Shown here: piece after piece, positions 15,510 to 23,357 of the stretch
How the letters are laid out: each line of letters opens with the position of its first letter
How positions within the stretch are numbered: position 1 is the first letter of the stretch
Assembly: GCA_040389305.1 (NCBI GenBank)
Contig: JAZKAD010000061.1
Span: 1-35,992, forward strand
Length of the DNA stretch: 35,992 nucleotides
Direction of reading: 5' to 3'
From: JAZKAD01 sp040389305
Lineage (GTDB): Bacteria; Pseudomonadota; Alphaproteobacteria; Rickettsiales; Rickettsiaceae
Made by a program: the position numbers and the translations under genes
Notes under the pieces: generated by a model
Told to the model about the DNA's origin: nothing
What the model saw: only the letters and a program-made list of their open reading frames with translations
The model's database searches: none

Positions 15510-16103
15510 ATGTCTCCTCAAATCATTGAGCTTTTACTTTTCGCAGCTGTTGCGTTTTTTTTAATAAACAAGTTGATGTCTATACTAGGCACCACAACGA
15601 AAGAAGAGCAAGCAAGGTTTAAGGACTCTATCTTTGGGGAACCTAGTGCATTAAAAGATGTCACATCTAAGTCAGAAGAGATTAAGCTTGTACAAGAAAA
15701 TTTGGATGAAGGCGTAGTAGTCTCCGAAAACAAAGTTTCTATTTTAGAAAACTTACATACAGTAAGAAGCCGCATGCCTAGCTTTGAACTTACAAGATTT
15801 GTCGGCAATGCACGTACTGCTTGCAGGATGCTTATAGGAGCGCTTCAAGCAAGCGATAAAAAGACCTTAGAGCAATTTGTAGACAAAAGATTTATCAAGT
15901 CCTTTGAGACTATGTCTGGCAAATACGAAGCTTTTACAGAAAATACTTCCTTGGATGCTAAGGTATCTGAGCTTTATATGTTTGGGCATAATGTCTTCGT
16001 CAAAATCCTTTTTACTACGACTCCTAATTTTAGCGAAGAATGGACTTTTACAAAAAATATACAGAACCAAGATCCAGATTGGTTTCTAAGTAGTATTACT
16101 TAA
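15510..16103 (+). CDS. Tim44-like domain protein (TimA type)
   Basis: 197 residues. An N-terminal membrane helix (about 3-24) is followed by a charged linker and a C-terminal Tim44/MBA1-like domain (about 85-197) containing FVGNARTACRMLIGALQASD and EEWTFTKN. Alphaproteobacterial TimA proteins have this layout and are the bacterial relatives of mitochondrial Tim44; they sit at the inner membrane, with a proposed but poorly defined role in membrane protein handling. Followed 26 bases later by lipA. The domain call is good; the function is inferred from family. Confidence 0.82.
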   Translation: MSPQIIELLLFAAVAFFLINKLMSILGTTTKEEQARFKDSIFGEPSALKDVTSKSEEIKLVQENLDEGVVVSENKVSILENLHTVRSRMPSFELTRFVGNARTACRMLIGALQASDKKTLEQFVDKRFIKSFETMSGKYEAFTENTSLDAKVSELYMFGHNVFVKILFTTTPNFSEEWTFTKNIQNQDPDWFLSSIT

Positions 16104-16129
16104 AGCCCCCGCTCACGATAGGCGAATTT

Positions 16130-17044
16130 ATGACAAATCTTGTACCCTTACGTAAAAATACCGATAAATTGCTGAGGCCGGATTGGATCAAGGTTAAAGC
16201 TCCCACCTCCCCCGTTTACCTATCTACAAGAGATATTGCGCGTAGCCTTAAACTAAACACCGTTTGCGAAGAGGCTGCCTGTCCTAATATAGGCGAATGC
16301 TGGTCTAAGAAACATGCTACAATGATGATTCTTGGGTCTACTTGCACAAGAGCTTGTAGTTTTTGCAATATCAAAACAGGGCGGCCAGATTTGCTCGATC
16401 CTCATGAGCCAGAAAGGCTGGCAGAGGCCGTTTTGAAGCTGGGCCTTACTCATGTTGTTATAACTTCTGTAGATCGGGATGATTTAGAAGATGGCGGCGC
16501 TGCTCATTTTGCTGAATGCATCCTGAATATACGTAAACTTACTCCAAATACGACTATTGAGGTATTAACCCCTGATTTTCTTCGCAAGAAAAATGCCCCC
16601 GAAATCGTGATAGATGCAAAACCCGATGTATATAATCACAACATAGAAACTGTACCATCTCTATATCACAGCATCAGGCCAGGTGCTCGTTATTACAACT
16701 CCTTAAGTCTTCTACACAGCGTAAAAAAGCGCGACCCTGAAATCTTTACTAAATCCGGTATTATGCTTGGCCTTGGTGAGACAAACGAAGAAGTTACACA
16801 GGTAATGGATGATCTTCGCGCTGCGGAAGTAGATTTCCTAACGATTGGGCAATATCTGCAGCCAACAGAGCGCCACGCCTCTTTGCAACGCTACGTTTCT
16901 CCGGATGAGTTTGATTATCTTGGAAGAGTAGCGAAAACCAAAGGATTCTTGATGGTATCATCTAGTCCCCTCACCCGCTCGTCATATCACGCTGGTGATG
17001 ATTTTATAAAACTTAAAGCTGAGCGCCTTGCAAGGTCTGTGTAG
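16130..17044 (+). CDS. lipA: Lipoyl synthase
   Basis: A 304-residue radical SAM enzyme that inserts two sulfurs into octanoyl groups on lipoyl domains of 2-oxoacid dehydrogenases. Both clusters are readable: the auxiliary cluster C46, C51, C57 (CEEAACPNIGEC) and the radical SAM cluster C72, C76, C79 (CTRACSFC). The C-terminal SSPLTRSSYHA provides the serine ligand (RSSYHA) of the auxiliary cluster. Length is normal. An APH-type kinase follows after one base. Confidence 0.97.
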   Translation: MTNLVPLRKNTDKLLRPDWIKVKAPTSPVYLSTRDIARSLKLNTVCEEAACPNIGECWSKKHATMMILGSTCTRACSFCNIKTGRPDLLDPHEPERLAEAVLKLGLTHVVITSVDRDDLEDGGAAHFAECILNIRKLTPNTTIEVLTPDFLRKKNAPEIVIDAKPDVYNHNIETVPSLYHSIRPGARYYNSLSLLHSVKKRDPEIFTKSGIMLGLGETNEEVTQVMDDLRAAEVDFLTIGQYLQPTERHASLQRYVSPDEFDYLGRVAKTKGFLMVSSSPLTRSSYHAGDDFIKLKAERLARSV

Positions 17045-17045
17045 T

Positions 17046-17927
17046 GTGAATATATTCGAGCGAAATATCTTAGGTATCTATGGGGAATTTGGTAAAATTT
17101 GGCTCAAGGACCTCCCTCAAATTATTGCTAAATATTCTAATACTTGGAACCTCACTAACCTAGAGCCCGTCAAAAATCTTTCGTATAACTATGTATTATC
17201 TGGCCTTCAAAACGGTAATGATGTTATTTTGAAGCTAAGCCCAGATAGCAATGCATTGCTGCGAGAAAAAATAGCGCTAGGGGTTTTTCAAGGTCATGGC
17301 GGAGTAGAAATTATATCATATACAGATGATGCACTTCTACTTAAGAGAGTTATGCCCGGTTACTCCTTGCAAAAAAACTTTCCAAGTGATGATGAGGAAT
17401 GCATTAAAATTGCTTGCGATGTAATGAGTCGCCTACATCAATCTATGTCTTTAATATCTGATTTTCCTGATTTAAGATCTTTATTCAAAACACTTGATAA
17501 GGACTTAGGTATTGAGGATCGATATCTTTTGAAAGCGAGGCAGCTGCGGGACAAGCTACTCGCGATGTCAGTAGAGCAAGTTTTTCTTCATGGAGATCTG
17601 CATCAAGATAATATATTAAAAGATGCAGAGGGATGGAGTGCAATAGACCCCAAAGGTATCATTGGAGATCCAGTATATGAAGCTACTGCTTTCATACGTA
17701 ACCCTATTACAGAACTCGCAGCCACCCCTAATGCTTCAGATATAATAGCCCGCAGAATAGTTCAATGTTCGGAGTATTTCGATATATCTCCTTTCTATCT
17801 TACTGAATGGTGTTTTTGCCAATCAGTTCTCAGCCTTGCTTGGTGCCTCGAGGATAATACAGAAGCTGCGCATGATGTGAAGATGGTAGAGATTATGTAT
17901 AATATCACGCACCCCATTCTTAAATAA
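17046..17927 (+). CDS. APH(6)-type small-molecule kinase (streptomycin 6-kinase-like family)
   Basis: About 293 residues from a GTG at 17046, 8 bases after AAGG and one base after the lipA stop; a TTG at 17028 inside lipA is the alternative. The kinase-like fold shows a lysine strand (NDVILKLSP), the catalytic loop HGDLHQDN and the metal-binding AIDPKGIIGDP, followed by EATAFIRNP. This combination is characteristic of the aminoglycoside/hydroxyurea phosphotransferase family. Most members of such families in host-associated bacteria are not resistance genes, so the substrate is left open. Probably translated from the lipA transcript. A short palindromic repeat relative begins right after the stop. 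Confidence 0.8.
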   Translation: MNIFERNILGIYGEFGKIWLKDLPQIIAKYSNTWNLTNLEPVKNLSYNYVLSGLQNGNDVILKLSPDSNALLREKIALGVFQGHGGVEIISYTDDALLLKRVMPGYSLQKNFPSDDEECIKIACDVMSRLHQSMSLISDFPDLRSLFKTLDKDLGIEDRYLLKARQLRDKLLAMSVEQVFLHGDLHQDNILKDAEGWSAIDPKGIIGDPVYEATAFIRNPITELAATPNASDIIARRIVQCSEYFDISPFYLTEWCFCQSVLSLAWCLEDNTEAAHDVKMVEIMYNITHPILK

Positions 17928-17982
17928 AACCAGAGTTTTGGGAAGACTCAGCTGCGTTAACTTTTAATCTGGAATTCGGTAT
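17928..17982. repeat. Palindromic repeat element, short diverged copy 3
   Basis: The right end, read on the minus strand, is ATACCGAATTCCAGATTAAA (17982-17963), one mismatch from the left end of copy 1. GAAGACT at 17942-17948 followed by GCGTTAA also matches the interior of copy 2. The middle is deleted relative to the 123-126-bp copies. It begins on the base after the kinase stop codon, the same placement as the other copies. Confidence 0.6.
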
Positions 17983-17985
17983 GAC

Positions 17986-18013
17986 TTGACAAAAAGCTCA
18001 ACTATAGTAACAT
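17986..18013 (+). promoter_or_regulatory. Promoter of the 209-aa unknown gene
   Basis: A perfect -35 TTGACA (17986-17991), a 16-base spacer and TAACAT (18008-18013), 32 bases before the start codon. It begins four bases after repeat copy 3 ends. Confidence 0.45.
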
Positions 18014-18045
18014 ATCAGTAATTAAATTTTAATTTGAGGTAGATT

Positions 18046-18675
18046 ATGCCAGGAATATTTGGAAAAGGTGGAGCGCTCGATAAAGCAGCACGCAAGTTGG
18101 ATAAAGCTACTGCTGTTGGTGGGCATCAGATCTCGCATGTATTAAATCCAGATTCTCTAGGGCATAAAGAAGCTGTACAGACTTGGGGCGAGGCAGTTGG
18201 GTTTAGAGATTCACAAGCAACTACGCAAACAACTCCACCGCCTGCGGCTGTTGCAATAGGAGGTGATCAACCTACAACTCTCAACCCTCAGCTCACATCT
18301 CAAACACCCGCTTCTCAGAACACCCCTTCTTCGCTTTCTACTAATGCCACCGAGCTAATGCACGCAGAAGAAGAGGCGGACTTAGAAGAACTCACTTTGC
18401 CTCCATCCAATGTACCCTCCGCATCTATCCAAGCTCCAGAAGCTTTAGATTCAACTAATTGGCCTAGAGATCCCTCTACATTAGCGCGATATTACCTTGC
18501 TTTAGCTGACGAGCAGAAAACTCCCGAAACTATGCATACAATGGTCACTTGGTTGGGCCCAGAAGGAAAACCAAAATTTATACAAACCCTGATACCACCA
18601 GACCTGATAGCACCAGAAGAGATAGACACTACAATGACCGGAGTAGATGCGCATAGCTCCGATCCTAGCGCATAA
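18046..18675 (+). CDS. Unrecognised Pro/Thr-rich protein, effector candidate
   Basis: A 209-residue protein I do not recognise. It has no signal peptide or membrane helix. The N-terminal 60 residues are basic and probably helical (GALDKAARKLDKATAVGG). Residues about 63-120 are a disordered Thr/Pro/Ser/Gln-rich stretch, and the C-terminal third contains a short helical block (STLARYYLALADEQ) and an acidic tail. It has its own promoter and a good ribosome site (GAGGT, 6 bases before ATG). It is convergent with another unknown gene across a GC-rich hairpin. Low complexity and lack of family suggest a lineage-specific, perhaps secreted protein; this is inference. Confidence 0.6.
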   Translation: MPGIFGKGGALDKAARKLDKATAVGGHQISHVLNPDSLGHKEAVQTWGEAVGFRDSQATTQTTPPPAAVAIGGDQPTTLNPQLTSQTPASQNTPSSLSTNATELMHAEEEADLEELTLPPSNVPSASIQAPEALDSTNWPRDPSTLARYYLALADEQKTPETMHTMVTWLGPEGKPKFIQTLIPPDLIAPEEIDTTMTGVDAHSSDPSA

Positions 18676-18709
18676 GCAGCATTGACATAACATTGATTCA
18701 GTAGTGGAT

Positions 18710-18727
18710 CCCCGCGTCTATGCGGGG
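18710..18727. terminator. GC-rich hairpin between two convergent unknown genes
   Basis: CCCCGC (18710-18715) and GCGGGG (18722-18727) form a perfect 6-bp stem with a 6-base loop in the 65-base convergent gap. No T-tract on either side, so a bidirectional terminator is plausible but not certain. Confidence 0.5.
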
Positions 18728-18740
18728 AAGACGCTGAACT

Positions 18741-19823
18741 CTACAAACTTCTTTGGGAAGTAGATTTTGAAGTATTAGGAGGAAGAGTTTTTTTAGCCAA
18801 TTCTCCGAGCTTTGTTTGAGCATTTTTAAACACCATGATCTCAGGAGACTCTTTCACTATTTGATGCAATTTTCTTTCTTCTTTGCTATAAAAAAGCTTA
18901 GGACATAGGTCTTTAATTTTATCCTTAATCAAATTACATCTCTCCTTGAATCCGAGATTCTTGCCAGCGATATCTAGAGATTTGCGCATCATGTGATCAG
19001 CGGTTTTTTCGGCGGCCTCTTTGTTATCAGAAAAGGCGATAAGAACAGTGGTTACCGTATCCTTCATCCCCTTTTTATCCTCTTCGCTTATTTTGCTCGC
19101 ACTTATCATTGTAGCAAGATTTTGAGCAATATATTCCTGCGCTAAATGACGTATCTCTTGCGAATCTTCTTGCCCTTTGATAACAGATTGAAATTCTTCT
19201 GGTGTAATGTTGCCTAGTTTATGAGATTTAGCAACTTTCTGGCAAAACGCTAATTTTGTTTCTGGATCCTCTGATTTAAACACGCCACTAGCTAAGCTTC
19301 GGATCTCTTCCTCGGTCCCGTATTTTACTACCACCTCTGCGGCCAAAGCCCGGCGTTTAGTATTATCCGAATTCAGCATATCGCTTACGAGACGTTGCGC
19401 TGATTCCAAAGGATTGGCTTTGAGTAGTAAGTCTATTTCTTCTACGGTAGCGGAGTCACCTTGAGTTAACGCAGATTTTGCGCATTGCGAGCTACGTGAA
19501 TCATTTATCAGATATTTTATGCCGTCAAGGTCTCCACAATCTCTTAGGGTCGGTAGTACTTGAGCCATCATACGGTCGCTACTATTTTGCGCAGCAGCTT
19601 CTAACATGAACGTCCTCGCGCTCACCTCTTCTTCTTTTAAAACCTCTTCCATAATGTCTGCAAAGGCTTCAGGGTTAGAGCATAGAACTTTTTTGAAGCT
19701 TGTTTCGTATTCTGTATCGTTTCTAGATTTCGCATCCTCTATGCCATCAATTATCTCAGCAATATCTCGCACCTTGATATGCATTTCCAATAGCCCCTTC
19801 GTTACTTCGCTGATCGCCGCCAT
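18741..19823 (-). CDS. Unrecognised all-helical (HEAT-like) protein
   Basis: 360 residues from the ATG at 19823, chosen because AGAGG lies 4 bases upstream and the predicted transcription start is near 19858; the frame extends to an ATG at 19853 that would be almost leaderless. The sequence is charged and almost entirely helical, with repeated helix pairs of about 35-40 residues between residues 30 and 250 (for example IKYLINDSRSSQCAKSAL, RRALAAEVVVKYGTEEEI), like HEAT or ARM repeats. The C-terminus is basic and Ser/Thr-rich (PNTSKSTSQRSL), a composition seen in type IV secretion substrates. No family recognised; an effector role is speculative. Confidence 0.65.
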   Translation of the reverse strand: MAAISEVTKGLLEMHIKVRDIAEIIDGIEDAKSRNDTEYETSFKKVLCSNPEAFADIMEEVLKEEEVSARTFMLEAAAQNSSDRMMAQVLPTLRDCGDLDGIKYLINDSRSSQCAKSALTQGDSATVEEIDLLLKANPLESAQRLVSDMLNSDNTKRRALAAEVVVKYGTEEEIRSLASGVFKSEDPETKLAFCQKVAKSHKLGNITPEEFQSVIKGQEDSQEIRHLAQEYIAQNLATMISASKISEEDKKGMKDTVTTVLIAFSDNKEAAEKTADHMMRKSLDIAGKNLGFKERCNLIKDKIKDLCPKLFYSKEERKLHQIVKESPEIMVFKNAQTKLGELAKKTLPPNTSKSTSQRSL

Positions 19824-19864
19824 AAAACCTCTATATATTAATGCATTAATCATATTAACTTAAT

Positions 19865-19873
19865 ATTGTAACA
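19865..19873 (-). promoter_or_regulatory. Extended -10 promoter of the helical-repeat gene
   Basis: The minus strand reads TGT-TACAAT, one mismatch from the extended -10 consensus. A good -35 box is absent, as at 6108-6116. Confidence 0.4.
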
Positions 19874-19892
19874 AGCTCAAGTTATTGTTACA
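19867..19892. promoter_or_regulatory. Inverted repeat, operator candidate
   Basis: TGTAACAA (19867-19874) and TTGTTACA (19885-19892) are exact inverted copies with a 10-base spacer, one helical turn apart arm to arm. One arm covers the extended -10 of the minus-strand helical-repeat gene, so binding there would block it. Confidence 0.45.
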
Positions 19893-19921
19893 TTTAAAAG
19901 AGCCCGAGGTAATGTTATACT

Positions 19922-19950
19922 TTGACTACGCATTTTATAAATGCTAGAAT
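19922..19950 (+). promoter_or_regulatory. Promoter of infC-cmk
   Basis: TTGACT (19922-19927), exactly 17 bases, TAGAAT (19945-19950): five of six matches in each box. Start near 19957, leaving a leader of about 23 bases. Confidence 0.6.
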
Positions 19951-19979
19951 GCTCAGCAAAATAATTGTGGAGTAAGTCT

Positions 19980-20507
19980 ATTTCTTCGTCTCGTAATCAT
20001 CAATTTCCGCGCGCAAATAAAGAAATTAGAGCGGCTCAAGTCCGCCTTGTTGATGAACAAGGTGAAATGCTAGGCATTGTCAGGCTAGATGAGGCACTTC
20101 TAGCAGCAGCAAAAGTATCACTAGATCTTGTTGAAATTTCTCCACAGGCCGAACCTCCAGTATGCAAAATAATGGATTTCGGTAAGTACAAGTACGAGAG
20201 CAAAAAGCGCCTCCAAGACTCTAGAAAAAAACAGAAAACTATTTCTATCAAAGAGATCAAATTCCGTCCTAATATTGGGCAGGGGGATTTTAATATCAAA
20301 GTACGCAATATCAGAAAATTCTTAGAGGAAGGCGATAAAGTTCGTATTTCTCTGTGGTTTAGAGGGCGTGAAATTGTGCATAATGAACTCGGAATGCAAG
20401 TCTTTCAACGCATTTTAGTAGAGCTAGAAGATATCGCTAAAACTGAGTTAGAACCCAAGATGGAAGGCAAGCAAATGTTAATGATTTTGGTTCCTAAAGT
20501 CCAATAG
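19980..20507 (+). CDS. infC: Translation initiation factor IF-3, with an ATT start codon
   Basis: 175 residues if translation begins at ATT (19980-19982), which lies 7 bases after GGAG (19969-19972). No ATG exists near the N-terminus, and the only other option, a TTG at 19965, would lie before that ribosome site. ATT starts are the known basis of infC self-regulation: IF-3 rejects non-canonical start codons and so limits its own synthesis. The N domain (NKEIRAAQVRLVDEQGEMLG) and C domain (IKEIKFRPNIGQGDFNIKV) are complete. The ribosomal protein genes rpmI and rplT that usually follow are absent; cmk follows after 21 bases. Confidence 0.95.
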   Translation: MSSSRNHQFPRANKEIRAAQVRLVDEQGEMLGIVRLDEALLAAAKVSLDLVEISPQAEPPVCKIMDFGKYKYESKKRLQDSRKKQKTISIKEIKFRPNIGQGDFNIKVRNIRKFLEEGDKVRISLWFRGREIVHNELGMQVFQRILVELEDIAKTELEPKMEGKQMLMILVPKVQ

Positions 20508-20528
20508 ATAGATGAAGGTGAGATCACC

Positions 20529-21170
20529 ATGGATGCACCTTCTAAGCTCCGCGATATAAGTCAGAAATGCGTTATCGCTATTGATGGTACATCTGCATCT
20601 GGCAAAGGAACTCTGGCATTCATAATCGCAAAGCGCTTCGGGCTTGTGCATTGTCAAAGTAGCGTCTTCTATAGATATTTAGCAGCATGCGCTATAGAGC
20701 AAAATATCCTTGATGATAAAAAAGCCTTGATAGAACTCTCAAAGGCATGCAGAGGCGCCACCGACTCTCCTGAATTATATACCGAACATGTAACAGAGGT
20801 TACATCCATTATCTCTGCTATACCCGAAGTTCGTCAAAATCTTTACCAAGCTCAGAGAGGTTTTTTAACAAAACACCTGCGCGTAGTTATGGATGGCCGA
20901 GATATCGGAACTGTTATAGCTCCGGATGCTCACATCAAAATTTATGTAACAGCGAATCTAAAAACTCGCGCAGAGCGAAGATATAATCAACTTATCTCTT
21001 CGGGTAATCGGGCTATTCTTTCTGATGTTATGCAAAAACTCGAGAAGCGCGATCAAAGAGATAGCGAGCGCGAAGTAGCTCCTCTTTTAAAGGCCCCGGA
21101 TGCGATTGTTCTAGATACTACTCATATCTCTCCAGAGGAAGCAGTGGAAAAATTGTTAAGCCTTATCTAA
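20529..21170 (+). CDS. cmk: Cytidylate kinase
   Basis: A 213-residue enzyme phosphorylating CMP and dCMP. The P-loop GTSASGKGT is at residues 20-28, and VVMDGRDIGTVIAPDAHIKI is the family signature. The NMP-binding insert is moderate and the protein is slightly shorter than the E. coli enzyme (about 227). Shares a transcript with infC. Its stop codon's last base is the first base of palindromic repeat copy 2. Confidence 0.95.
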   Translation: MDAPSKLRDISQKCVIAIDGTSASGKGTLAFIIAKRFGLVHCQSSVFYRYLAACAIEQNILDDKKALIELSKACRGATDSPELYTEHVTEVTSIISAIPEVRQNLYQAQRGFLTKHLRVVMDGRDIGTVIAPDAHIKIYVTANLKTRAERRYNQLISSGNRAILSDVMQKLEKRDQRDSEREVAPLLKAPDAIVLDTTHISPEEAVEKLLSLI

Positions 21171-21319
21171 TACCATTTCCCAGATTAAATTAGATAATTG
21201 ATTTTTTTTGCGAAGACTGCGTAAGCCTATAAGTAATAGGTGCGCAAAGCCGAGTTAAAAAATCGATTAGATCATTTAAAAATGGAACTTGGTATAATTT
21301 AAAAATGGAACTTGGTATA
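21170..21319. repeat. Palindromic repeat element copy 2, with a 23-bp tandem duplication
   Basis: 21170-21295 matches copy 1 along its length with a few substitutions and small indels. The inner stem change C to T keeps pairing through a G-T wobble, which suggests a structure that matters as RNA. The right end is duplicated: the 23 bases at 21274-21296 repeat exactly at 21297-21319. The element starts on the last base of the cmk stop and fills most of the gap to the convergent recG stop at 21352. Confidence 0.88.
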
Positions 21320-21351
21320 ACAAAGAGTAGGCATGGGTGAAAGCAACTCAT

Positions 21352-23355
21352 CTAAGCCCTTGGGTCTAGTTCTGCAAAGTCATTGTTGAAAAGCCTAATT
21401 ATCCATTGGTTGTCGCCATCATTGTCACTTTTACTCTTTGCAATGTCATGGCATTTTATGAGCAAATCCGTATCTCGAGCAAGGTCAGCAAATTTAAATT
21501 CTATCTGCCCACTTTGCTTAGTACCTAGCACCTCTCCTCCTCCCCGCAAAAGCAAATCCTGTTCTGCAATATAAAAACCATCGTTACTGCTGCGCATAAC
21601 TTCTAGCCTAGTTTTAACCATGCCAGCCAAGTATTCATATAGCAATATACAATAAGATTGTAAATCTCCTCTACCAACGCGCCCACGAAGCTGATGAAGC
21701 TGAGCAAGGCCAAATCTTTCTGCATTTTCCACGACCATGAGGGTGGCATTTGGTACATCTATGCCCACTTCAATCACCGTAGTTGCAACAAGTATTTGCA
21801 TCTCTCCCGCTTTAAATCCCTGCATCACGGAGTCTTTGTCATCAGGCGCTAGTTTTCCATGAATTAGCCCAACTTTCCCCGGAAATATTTCATTAAGAGC
21901 ATTGAACCTAGTCACCACATCATGTATGGAGGACTCCGTATCTTCGGCTTGTTCAATTGCAGGACAAACCCAATATACTTGCTCATGCGACTCTACTTTC
22001 CGCCTAAGCGACTCTATCACCTCCCCCATCTTGCTGCGGCTTTTAAGTAGCGTGATAATTTCTGGTCTGCTTGTTGGTTTAGCAGTTAATTTCGACACCG
22101 ACATATCGCCGAATGCAGTCATCGTAAGGCTTCTTGGAATGGGCGTTGCAGTCATTACGAGCAAATCCGGATGCTCTGCCTTACCAAGCAGCTCCATGCG
22201 CTGCTTCACACCAAATTTATGCTGCTCATCAATGATGATATAGCCAAGGTCTTTAAAAATTACTTGAGTCTGAAATAGGGCGTGGGTACCTATCAGAATT
22301 AAAATCTCGCCGCTAGCGAGTTTTTCTAAGATCTCCCTCCGCTCCCGCGCCTTAGTTTTACCCGTCAGAAGCGCTATGGGGATATTCATGTTTTGGAGGG
22401 CCTTTTCAAAAAAAAGAAAATGCTGATTGGAAAGCAAATCTGTGGGCGCCATTAAAGCTGACTGCACGCCTTTATTTGCAGCATTGAGCATTGTCATTAA
22501 GGCTACTAATGTTTTGCCGGAGCCGACATCCCCTTGTAGCATCTGACTCATCCTAGTGGGAGAGATTTGCTCATCCTCTATTTCCTTTATAACGTCTTTC
22601 TGACCTTGGCTTAGCTCAAACCCTAAGTTATCCAAAACCTGTCTCTGCATAGCCTCTGCTTTAGAAAAAGCCCTACCCCGCTCCGTCTTATTATTTTGCC
22701 TGATAAACGCAAGAGACAATTGATTGGAAAGTAGTTCATAATATGCAAGTATCCGATTATGCTTATCTATTTCAGAAAGGTCCACTGGAGAATGTATATG
22801 ACGCAGGGAAGAAAGTATGGGTAGTATCTTAGCGTGTAGATTGTTTATACCTTCCACCGCCTCTAAAACTCTTAGAATATATCCATGCAATTGCTTATTA
22901 TGAAGGCCGTAAGTCAAGGGATATACTGGCTCTATACCATAAGCTCTACTGCTATCTACTATAAAATCTGGATGAGAAATTTGGTAATAAAAGTCATTCC
23001 ACTCAACTTTGCCTTCGATAGTTTTTTTAGCTCCAACGCGCAATGTATTAAAAATCCAAGCTGGAATTTTATTGAAAAATACTAAAGTAATGTCGCCAGT
23101 TGCATTGTCTGCGTAAATTTTAGTAGGCGTACCACGTTTTTTGGGCAAGACAATTTCCCTAATAGTAACCTCAGCGATGATGCGCTCTCCTGACTTTAAA
23201 CGCGAGAGGTTTGGGGTGGTGTTTCTTGTGATATAGCTATGTGGCTTATGCAAAAGCAGATCTATATTTGAGAATATGCCTAGCCTATGCAAAGCATCTT
23301 TGGTATGAGATTGAAGCCTAATTTGAGACTCTATCGCTTGAAACAAAATATCCAT
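21352..23355 (-). CDS. recG: ATP-dependent DNA helicase RecG
   Basis: A 667-residue replication fork-regression helicase. The N-terminal wedge/OB domain (about 45-135) precedes helicase domains with Walker A GDVGSGKT (275-282), the DEQH box (IIIDEQHKFG), TATPIPRSL and motif VI QLRGRVGRG. The C-terminal region is complete. It begins 2 bases after the holB stop, so the two are one transcript. Convergent with cmk, with repeat copy 2 in the gap. Confidence 0.97.
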   Translation of the reverse strand: MDILFQAIESQIRLQSHTKDALHRLGIFSNIDLLLHKPHSYITRNTTPNLSRLKSGERIIAEVTIREIVLPKKRGTPTKIYADNATGDITLVFFNKIPAWIFNTLRVGAKKTIEGKVEWNDFYYQISHPDFIVDSSRAYGIEPVYPLTYGLHNKQLHGYILRVLEAVEGINNLHAKILPILSSLRHIHSPVDLSEIDKHNRILAYYELLSNQLSLAFIRQNNKTERGRAFSKAEAMQRQVLDNLGFELSQGQKDVIKEIEDEQISPTRMSQMLQGDVGSGKTLVALMTMLNAANKGVQSALMAPTDLLSNQHFLFFEKALQNMNIPIALLTGKTKARERREILEKLASGEILILIGTHALFQTQVIFKDLGYIIIDEQHKFGVKQRMELLGKAEHPDLLVMTATPIPRSLTMTAFGDMSVSKLTAKPTSRPEIITLLKSRSKMGEVIESLRRKVESHEQVYWVCPAIEQAEDTESSIHDVVTRFNALNEIFPGKVGLIHGKLAPDDKDSVMQGFKAGEMQILVATTVIEVGIDVPNATLMVVENAERFGLAQLHQLRGRVGRGDLQSYCILLYEYLAGMVKTRLEVMRSSNDGFYIAEQDLLLRGGGEVLGTKQSGQIEFKFADLARDTDLLIKCHDIAKSKSDNDGDNQWIIRLFNNDFAELDPRA

Positions 23356-23357
23356 AG

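Noticed and set aside
17046..17927. An antibiotic resistance gene
   Set aside because: Only family-level motifs are present; there is no mobile context and the gene is coupled to lipA, so resistance cannot be claimed.
20515..20526. The palindrome GGTGA-GA-TCACC before cmk
   Set aside because: It overlaps the ribosome site and start region, is short, and is more simply read as the Shine-Dalgarno context.
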